NCBI RefSeq assembly: GCF_010093815.1
Contig: NW_022985549.1
Location: 2,009,494 to 2,073,493, forward strand
Length of the DNA: 64,000 nt
Reading direction: 5' to 3'
Source: Pseudovirgaria hyperparasitica
Lineage: Eukaryota; Ascomycota; Dothideomycetes; Acrospermales; Acrospermaceae
Of this stretch, positions 55,665-64,000 are shown piece after piece (positions within the stretch are counted from its first letter, which is position 1; every line of letters begins with the position of its first letter). The position numbers were made by a program, and so were the translations under genes. The notes below the pieces were generated by a model, which saw only the letters and a list, made by a program, of their open reading frames with translations, had not been told where the DNA came from and ran no database searches.

Positions 55665-58600
55665 CTACCTCGTATGCGCAAACCTCTTCCCATTCTCATC
55701 AGAATGGTCTCTCAGCGTCACATACCCGCTCTCCATCGCCGACGCCGCCGCATCCGTCGTTTCACCAATGATAAGCCCGCTCTTCCTCATATCCCGCTCC
55801 TCGCTCGCATGCTCCCTTTGATAAGGCGTATATGGCGGCCCACGTCCTGCTTCTCCGGCCCGCTGCCACGCCACCTCACACCCTTTGGCGATCAAGCCGG
55901 CGCTTGCGAAGCCGGTGCGTGTTTCGATGTCGAGGATGCGTGGAATGAGCCAGGCCCGTTGATCGGCGTTGGTGTATTGTACTCCTGCGAAGAAGAGGGG
56001 CATGGTGGAGGATATAAGGGCGGCACCAAGAGAAGGGTTGAGCGGCACATGGGATGCGGGCATGGAGATGCCAGCGGTGATGCGGCCGATTTCGTTGGCG
56101 ATAGGAGCGGTCATTGCTGCTGCGACGCCGGCGGCCATCATGGCTGCGGGAGGCATACACGGGTGGGAGCGGATCGTAATGATTCGTGCCATGTTGTACA
56201 GAGCCCAGATGTTGCAGATGTCGTAGCTGCGATATTGGGCTGCGTCGCCGAATGGCGTCGCGACTGGCTGATGATACTCGGCTGAGAGGGGCTGGAACTG
56301 AGGTCCTAGGTTTGATGCAAAGACATTGAGCGCTGCATTGATCTGCTGCCACTCTTCCAAGGCGAGTCTGAGCGCTTCCTCGAGGTCCAAGATGTCCTCA
56401 GGTTCGGCCTCCTTCGCTTTCCTCCCGTACTTGGCGTAAGATGATGGCATATGTATGTGTGAGCTCGAAGGAGCCATACCGAAGAACGGGATCTTTGGGA
56501 GAGCAGGGGGTCCTTGAGGCTGTGTCGGAGGTCGTCCCGTGGGGAAGCCTCCTTGAGGATCTTGGCCCGGAAGACCAAAGGGAGGTACTGCAGCAGTAGA
56601 TGCACCAGATACTCCCATGGAGTTCGCAATCTGGGTTCCAAAAGGATACCCACTTTGCGGAGCATTGACATTGCCAGAGTACGGAGTTTGTCCCATAGCA
56701 CCCGGAATATGAGGCATTCCGGAGCCAGGGCGGGCCATGCCCGGAGAAAGTCCACCGGCCGGTCGGCCCATAAGCGCAGCGAACATGCGTGGATCTGGTT
56801 TCCAGGCACCTCCTTGAGCTTCTATGGCTTGTATCTTCCTATCACGATCTCTCGCAGCAAAGTCCGCGATCCTACCGAGCATGAGTATGAAATGGTCATG
56901 TGTAGCGTAGGCAGCCTCAGATTTGCCGATGGGAGCTCGAGGTGGACAATCGCCCCATCGGCTGTAATCCAGCCTGTATTTATTAGCAGCTCTCATTTCC
57001 TCTTCGTCGCTTCGATGCTTACAGAAGTTTGTTTCCACTGATAATGCTTTGATAAGCGTCCTGTCGGCAGTACCACCAGAACAGATCCTGAAATAGCTCG
57101 AACTTAGTCATATCCAAGGCTCTAGGTATAGACTTCGTATCCATCGTCTCAAAGTCTTCGATAACGCGCCCTAGCTCATCATATCGCAGCTTCTTCCCAA
57201 TAATAGTACTAAGAATCTCTTCGTTGGGTAGAGGCATATCACTCCGGAAAATTGCAGCATGCGGACGGGGCTTCTGTGGAAGCGAGTATGCACTGAACTC
57301 GACCTTTCTATCATAGTCGGTTTGCTCGGCTTTCATGACTTTGGCAAGCTGAGTCATGCCTCGATAGTCAATCTCAACCAAAAGTTGCTTTGCTCCAACG
57401 AGATGACTGCTCCATTTCAGGTGATCCGCAGTCATCAGCTCGTAGAATCCCAAAAGCAGAGATGCTGCAAATGTAGTAACCTGTAATCGTTTCTTTGGGT
57501 GCCCAACGCTATGGTGAATGCGCTTCAGAGCATACGCGTAATGCTTGATGGACGGTGTGATAGAAGCGCCCTGCAAGCGCGCAATGTGCAGGCTACCGAT
57601 AGCCAGCATGGCGTGCAGAAGACCTTGGTTACCCAAAGCCATCATCGGCAGCGTGTATGTCCACAGACTCTGTTGTGAGGCAGGAACAGGCGTTTTCGAA
57701 AACATTGACTGCGTGTTGAGAGGATTGCGTTCATGGATCGACAGCATCGGGGCAGATGAATGAATGAAATGAGCAAACACCCGAGCAGTGTGCTCATTCT
57801 TCAGCGGATTAGCCACCCATTCGGCATGGTAATGGTCCAGAATGCCCTCATAGATGAATGCATCCATCCGCCGTATTGCCAAGTCACTCGTATGACTGCT
57901 GTACAGGCGCATGATCAAAGTAAAGTCGCGCTGATACTTCGGGCTGCTCATAGGGGCCTGATCCGTTGGCAGGTCGACATCCTCGTCAGAGTCGACGTCG
58001 TAATATTCGTCGTCATGATACTCAATGGCTGCTCTGTTAAGTATCTCCGTTGGCGTCAAGGTCTCCCTCTCCTCTTCGTAGGTGACAAGCTGGGCCTCTA
58101 AAGCCTTGGTATCAACCTGAGTACGTGTAGGCTGTGGTTCTGCAGGTCGGGAAAGAGTCAGCGACGCAGATAGGAGGAGTGGCAGGCAGCAACTGGGAGG
58201 AACAGGCGCGAGCTATGTATTGGGAAAGGCTCCGAGTAAGGTGCGCTAATCGAGACGTACCGAAAACTTGTTCTGTGGATAGCTTGATATCCTGCTCTTC
58301 TAGGCTATTCCGGTCGTCATGACTGTGATATGCGTTGAATCCGTCCATCATATTGTCTGGTATTTCTTGTACCGCTGAATAGTAATTATTACCTACTTGA
58401 GTATAGCTTGCTCCGTTGCCCATGGTTGGGGGTCCGGAGAACTGTACGCTAGCCTCAGACGAGATAGAAGGATGGTGGTGATAAATTGACTGCTGACTGT
58501 ATGCATAATTTCCTTGTGATTGTACGTGAGGTTGCATCGTGTGGTGAAAATTACTCTGTGGATTATCAGGGTAGGGAGACGCAGAAGGACCAGAGATGTG

Positions 58601-59305
58601 CGGTTGCATGCTCTGGCTGTAGTCCGCTGATGACGTGGGATAGTACCCAGGCACATTGAACGTTGTATGTGGTTGGGTGTTATTATGATATTGATACGTC
58701 GGCGACTGAAACTGGGGCGATTGTTGTAGTGGATATTCTGTAGAATGTTGGTGATATGGGCCGCCAACTGGCTGGCGTGATTGGAGGACATGATCAGGTG
58801 TGACGAGGTGTTGCTGCTGGAAGTGATGAGGTGTCTGCGGAGAAAGTTGATCGTGGGCGAGAACCGGGATTTGGCCAGTATCAATGTTTGCAAAATCGAA
58901 TTGCGTGGTTATAGGTCGTGGTTGGATAGGAGGGTGAGGGGCGATTACATTCGGACCGCCCGGAGGACGATATTGTTCGAAATCAGGTGGTCTAGCTCCA
59001 GGAATCACACCAGAATGATATGGCAATGTTCCAGTGACGCTTGCATGCCCAGGCCAGTCCCCTATGGGTGGTTTCCAGACAACACGAGGGTTGTATCCTT
59101 CACACTGGCGTTTCGACTTGATACAGTTACTGCAGATGGGCCGTTCTTCTCCGCATTTGATCCTTCGCTTACGACAGGTCAAGCAACCAGTTTTCGTTCT
59201 TTTTCTTAGCTTGGCACTGACGTTGGCTTGATTTCGTGTATTGCTCTTGTCGGTGCCGTTTTTCTGACCTTCAACGTCCGGATCGGAACTCTGGTGAGCT
59301 TCCAT
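55665..59305 (-). CDS. large Zn2Cys6 fungal-type transcription factor
   Basis: Three exons on the minus strand, 59305-58261, 58139-57023 and 56973-55665, give 1156 aa; an upstream Met at 59362 would add 19. The zinc cluster has Cys41, 44, 51, 58, 61 and 68 (GCLTCRKRRIKC, PICSNCIKSKRQC), then the basic NPRVVWKPPIGDW block. Residues 90-330 are a Gln/His/Tyr/Pro-rich low-complexity arm. The splices give TEQVFEPQPTRTQV and SGNKLLLDYSRWGDCPPRAPIGKS. A long helical regulatory region follows (LWTYTLPMMALGNQGLLHAMLAIGSLHIARLQG, DLFWWYCRQDAYQSI), with a Gly/Pro-rich insert after MFAALMGRP and a final helical part (FLFAGVQYTNADQRAWLIPRILDI-like). It belongs to the Fungal_trans_2 class by look. The first intron, 121 nt, is longer than usual. 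Confidence 0.87.
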
Positions 59306-62300
59306 GTCCGTGCACTGAAGAGAAGTGGCAGCCCACCGCGGCTGGCAGTCTAACGGCAACAATTGTAGGAGGGAGTTGGCACACTGAGAGGCCTCTGCAA
59401 CGACTTAAAAGGCGGAGACTAGCCACTATGAATAACCGACCGGCATAGCAGCCTTTAAGAGGCTGAAGGATGGGATGTCGTCAATTCCAAGCTGGAAAGG
59501 ATGGGAGACTTGACTCCACCAGGACAAAATGGCTTGCACTAGACGGCGTCTGGGGGAATGGCTGGCCGCTAGGAGCAATAGAGATCCGTGTTCTTTGGTG
59601 CGGGAAGTTAGATGATCGACTGCCGGCGGTAGACAAAGCCACTGGAGATCAACAGGGCTCAAGGATCCACCGTAGAAGAACGTGGAATAGATACGTTAGT
59701 GGAAGAGTCATGGGCAGCCAGACAAAAGATAGAAGAAGAAGATACAGATATGTATGGGGTGTATGGGGCGTATGGTGTATATCGCAAGACTAGGATATTA
59801 TGTAAATTGGAAAAGCCGTCGCCTGGTCGAGACGTTACGGGCGATATGCATGCAGGGGACTTGTGGGTGTGGTGGAAGAGCTCGTAATAGTATGGACAGG
59901 GACACTGGACAGGAAGAACAAATAGAGGAAGGACAAGGGTGAGAGGAGTAGCATGTATATAGTAGACGTCTTCGTTGAAGAATTCGTCATACACCGTAGA
60001 TAGATGGCCAGAGCAGACGTCGAGATCGAACCGGACCGCAGCTACAATGGAATGAACCAATGGTACGAGTCAACTGGAGGACGATAAGATGCTGTTGTGA
60101 CGAGCGGACAATGGGATATCGGAAGAACGGTAGTAGTGAGTGCGTAAACCTTAAACTAGAGTGTGAAGAAAGACGCAAAATATGTGAGAGGTCAATTCGG
60201 CCGGGGCTAATACTGTATCGAGTAGTGTGCGGCCCAGAGCGTCGGCCGCGGATAACAGTGGATGAACAGTGGATGTGCTACCCTAAGCCTAAATTTTGCT
60301 GCTGAATACTGCCAACTGACTTATAAGCCTGGCCAAGCTAGTCTGGTGAAATGTCCTTGTCCATGTCCTGATGTGGGGATGGGAGGGGAGAGGGGAGGGC
60401 AGAGAGGTTGTTTGTCCCATTCCACTTTCACCCTCCCAGCTAGATTGTATCTAAGAAAAGCACACGGTGCATGCGACCATCACCATGAATGCACGATGCT
60501 CGCTCCAGGGTATGGAGCGAGATGGCTAAATGGCTGCTACAGTTGGGGACTTTCTGCCTGGATGACTGCATATCCCTTCCATTGCCCCTGTCTGCATCCA
60601 ACCACGCCGAAATGCAGAGCAACCATTCACGAGCAGACAGACCTCGGCCGTCTTCGCATTGAATGGTGTACATCCATACTTTCCGTGCAGAATTAGACAC
60701 TTACAGTCGGCTTTGGCATTACTGTATACATTTGCCAAGAAGTAGTCTGGAGCTTGTTATGCACCGTTGGTCTACGATGTGAGAAGATGTGCAGAGCCTA
60801 CGCATGCTTCTGCACAACACACACACTGTCCGTACTAGGTAGCTGTTCCTGTGTCCCAACTACTTTCTAACATCATCATCATCATTATCAAGTCAATACA
60901 ACTCCTTAGAACCATCTCATAGCCTAGATCCGGTGGCGTTGGCATGATGTCGAAGCCCAAACTGTGCCACTTTCCAAGTTCTGCTCGAGGTTCGAGCGAG
61001 GAGAGGAATAGCGATATATCGAAACACTCACAACCTTTGTCCGCACAAGTATTGTTGCAAGGTTATCGTATTTGTCCAATTTTGTCGGCCTGATCGACCG
61101 GAAGCGCGGGTGGGTTCCTTGCTCTCCGCATTCTTGGACGATCCCACGCATGGCTTGCTAGTTCCCTCGTGTTATCCCTAAGCAAGACATGCCACCTCGA
61201 AGCCTTGTCTTGTCTCATGCAAGCCATTCTTTTCTCATATAGCGTCCAGACTTCGTATCTGCTCACACCTATCAGGTGTGCCGCTCCGCTATCGTGCGTT
61301 TAGTCATTTTATGAGCAATTCAGCTTCAGCTAGCCTCCCTCTCGCCTCGTGTGTCCCACCCAAGAGTATAGAGATCTGGTTCCAGTTGAGGGTGAGAGTT
61401 TGTGCAACTCGGACCTTTTTCTATGGTTCCGTTGTGCGTCTGGTTGAGGGCTCACTGAGTCGATCCATCAGATCCGGGTCAGTTGTCAAGCGCCAGGGAC
61501 CCCCCTTGCCGAAGCAAAATTGTGCCAGTACAGATGTCCAATTTCCCGATCAGGTTGGCTAAAAACTTCACAATATCATTGGCATTCCAGAATCATGATG
61601 CGGCTCTCAGCTACCATGAACCTCATCCCGTGGCCTTAAGGGCCCGTGGCGCCAACCCGTTTGATAGCCTGCCAAACGCCAAAAACAGGAGCCCCTCGTA
61701 TTTCCAACACCACGTTCTATAGTCCGACCGGGATAGATCCTCTGAATCGCTGCAGGGCGAACAAGCGCGCCTTCTCAGTCATATCAAGGCGGCACAGCTA
61801 AAAGAGAGCTTCTAGAGGCTCTCAACGCGACGACCGAAGCATCGAAGGTGAACCCTCTTTCCGTGTTCGCAAATTATGACTTGTCCGGCATACGCACGGT
61901 GCGACTTGCTTGGTGCTTTTCAAAGCTTGTTATACCAGCGCCATGTCTTAAAGAGCGTTTTGACAGTAAAGCGCAGTAGTGGTTCATAGTTCTACTACAG
62001 CTCAAGGAGATCGCGACCCGAGACGAGGACATCCGTAGTGCTCAAGAGCCCGAATCGTCCCACACAGCGACCCTTGCCCTGCGGGAGTCGATTGAGGCAC
62101 GACAGCATGTCAGCGTCTGGAAATTCCAAATTGTGCAGCATCGATAGAGATACTATGAACTCTCAAAGCGACATTTGGCTCTTCCTCTCATCGTTATGCA
62201 TCCTGCTGAATTACTATTTTTACCTCCTTTGCAACATGTTAAACTCGATCTCGGCCGACGGGTTCTCTTATAGGTATATATTCTGGTATCAACACACAAA

Positions 62301-63263
62301 AGTTGTGGATCATAACTGCATCAGTTCTGTGGTGACGATTTCTCTGCATGGTCTGTGGCCTTGAGCTTGGAAAATCAAGCTTCTCTTCTCAAGCTGCAAG
62401 CATTTGAAGAACGTTCCCGGTATCATAGGTGGAAAAACGCCAGCCTCGTGGGGTCTGGCATACCCCGGTCAATGATGAAGGGAGATATATTGTAGATTCC
62501 ATCTGATTGGGCTTTGCTGAGATCCAGACGCTGACTTTCGCTGGACATGGGTCTCTGCTCGACGACAAGTTGAGGCACACTTGTCTGTATTGAGGCACCT
62601 TGTCCGGGACTTGTCTAAGAAAGCTGGACATGGGGTCTTGTTTGAGTGCTGATTTTTTGTACGAGCTGAGACCTGATAGAACAAGATTAGTGAGGAGGAT
62701 GACCTGACTGCGTCGCGCACGCCGACTCAGTATTCATTCCATCCATGCCCCGGGCCAGATGAAGCGCTCATGCTACCAATATATCTCGTGTACGTCCCTA
62801 GGATCTGAGAGAGTTGATCAAGTTCTATGGTATACAATCATGTCCATCATGCAGCCTACATCACTCGTTCTACCATTGCTTTCAAATATAATGGTTCGAT
62901 CCACATGCTTGTTCCCGAGCCCCCGAGGACGAGTGGAGCCCTTCGTCCCATGTCAGCCACGCCATATGTACGATGTGTTCACTATGCTATTTTCCTCCCC
63001 ACTTGCCGAGCTTTGCCTTCCAATGCTACCACTAATTAGTGAACAGCTCTGATTCTTTACCCACTCAGATTCCCGAGGTTCCGACCTAATTGAGCCCTAC
63101 ATTAAATGCTTTTCCCGTTAACAATCTCCTAAACTCCCTCGCAAAATGCATCAGCTCTTTTTCTAGTTTCATGATTTATGGGTCTGATGTGTGTTTCGTG
63201 ATCGATTGCATTACAGCATCTCAACCTTCGAGGCACCACTGGTGATCGCTTGGTCGATGCGTA
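59306..63263. other. 4-kb gene-free region
   Basis: Lies upstream of the large Zn2Cys6 gene and downstream of the Mtr10-like gene. Frames of 60-144 codons occur on both strands, none with a domain or steady composition; the 144-codon plus frame at 60262-60696 has antisense partners of similar length. A long leader and upstream control region of the regulator, plus the 3' end of Mtr10, are the likeliest content. No RNA gene or repeat of note is seen. Confidence 0.4.
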
Positions 63264-64000
63264 CTAACCAGAGAAGCGGAATCTTGTAGCTTCAAGCCTT
63301 CCGAGCCCTTCGCGGGGAGCGACATTGCGCCGTCGATACGAGTTTGTGAAGTCTTGCAGGAGCGACCGGACTTTGTTCATCTCGTTAGACTGAACTCGAT
63401 TATTGATGTTTGTCAAAAGCCTATGCTTCTCTTGTTCTGTCATAGAACCTTCTGGTAAGCTCGCGACTGTGTTTTGAAGCCAAAGTGCAACCTGCTGGGG
63501 TACGAGTTCGAAGAGCTGGAGAAGTACGCCTGACGCATCGGGGATGCAGTCACGTGGGAAACTATACATCATTCCAGTCATAACGCGCTGTACTAGTTGC
63601 TCGCCCTGGTTGTCTAGGAGTTGTCTGACCCGTGCCCGGATCTCGGTTGGGTTCGTACGACGTTCCTGGTCAAAACTAGATGAGGGCGACATTTCACCAG
63701 CATGACTCAAGAGATCGCGAACGAAGTGTATGGTAGCAATAAGTGGCTCCTCCTTCAAAAGAGAGAGAGCGGAACAGGCCGCAGATACGATTGACCCCAT
63801 TAATGTGGAGAGAACGGTTTGTTGGGGATAGAATCGGACGACATCGGACGACAGCCGGAAGAAGTCTTCTATCAAGTCAGGCAGTTCCTCTGGGGGAACT
63901 TCGCTGAGAGCCCTCAGAAAGTTGGTGGCCTGTTGTTCATAGAATTGATAGACAGCGGCAACTGTATGCGGTTGGACAAATTCCTGCCCTTCGGAGAACT
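63264..64000 (-). CDS. Mtr10/transportin-3 type nuclear import receptor, C-terminal part
   Basis: The open frame enters from beyond the window and ends at 63264, covering 245 codons. It reads EFVQPHTVAAVYQFYEQQATNFLRALSEVP, LIEDFFRLSSDVVRFYPQQ, CSALSLLKEEPLIATIHFVRDLLSHAGE, then a less conserved acidic linker and VLLQLFELVPQQVALWLQNTVASLPEG, ending RRRNVAPREGLGRLEATRFRFSG. These are the terminal HEAT repeats of the Mtr10/TNPO3 importin-beta branch, which carries SR-type mRNA-binding proteins into the nucleus. Only the 3' part is present, so neither the start nor the RanGTP-binding N-terminus is seen. No intron is evident in the visible part. Confidence 0.85.
   Translation of the reverse strand, partial: FSEGQEFVQPHTVAAVYQFYEQQATNFLRALSEVPPEELPDLIEDFFRLSSDVVRFYPQQTVLSTLMGSIVSAACSALSLLKEEPLIATIHFVRDLLSHAGEMSPSSSFDQERRTNPTEIRARVRQLLDNQGEQLVQRVMTGMMYSFPRDCIPDASGVLLQLFELVPQQVALWLQNTVASLPEGSMTEQEKHRLLTNINNRVQSNEMNKVRSLLQDFTNSYRRRNVAPREGLGRLEATRFRFSG

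Noticed and set aside
60262-60696. 144-codon plus-strand frame
   Set aside because: Random-looking composition with antisense frames of comparable length.
1-64000. Possible tRNA genes, CRISPR arrays or a biosynthetic gene cluster
   Set aside because: I looked for GTTCGA-type B boxes and found none in a tRNA context; tandem arrays lack the spacer pattern of CRISPR; no polyketide, peptide or terpene synthase is present.

Overview
The window is nuclear DNA of a filamentous ascomycete (Pezizomycotina). Genes have short introns of about 45-120 nt with GT..AG ends and CTAAC-type branch sites. The products (fungal-type Zn2Cys6 factors, sedolisin, RRN11, Gvp36, Mtr10) are typical of this group, and the one transposon copy looks RIP-mutated. 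A dothideomycete is my guess from gene flavour only. I see no bacterial, organellar or viral segment, no tRNA or rRNA gene and no CRISPR array.

Layout. 0-7.5 kb: R3H-domain protein, RRN11 (minus), a RING-H2 protein and an FMN-dependent 2-hydroxyacid oxidase. 7.5-12.3 kb: gene-poor, with a 5'-truncated, RIP-degraded Tad1/I-like LINE at 8997-11112 flanked by a perfect 15-bp target-site duplication. 12.3-17 kb: an orphan protein and a secreted S53 sedolisin. 17-26.3 kb: an unrecognised conserved-looking protein (minus), a homeodomain plus C2H2 factor (minus) and a ricin-B-like lectin with one membrane span. 27-42 kb: a dense block with a full ABCA-type transporter, thymidylate synthase (minus), a coiled-coil protein possibly related to HAUS3, a HIT hydrolase of FHIT type, a Cdc4-like myosin light chain, a STEEP1-family protein (minus), a CHIP-type TPR/U-box ligase and a Gvp36-like BAR protein. 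42-63 kb: a sparse, low-complexity half with two large Zn2Cys6 regulators (both minus), one low-complexity ORF, and long non-coding stretches rich in microsatellites, strand-asymmetric blocks and a G-quadruplex motif. 63.3-64 kb: the 3' end of an Mtr10/transportin-3 gene running off the window.

The genes do not form a biosynthetic cluster or an obvious new multi-gene system; most of the dense block is housekeeping. The most informative signals are (i) three GACGCG boxes at exact 10-bp steps in the 210-bp shared promoter of thymidylate synthase and a putative mitotic coiled-coil protein, (ii) a Zn2Cys6 domain cut 2+2+2 cysteines over three exons, the middle one only 28 nt, (iii) two inferred GC-AG introns, (iv) the dated-looking LINE copy with its intact duplication, and (v) a lectin domain joined to a membrane anchor exactly at an intron. 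All exon joins were deduced by eye from frame, splice consensus and protein sense.
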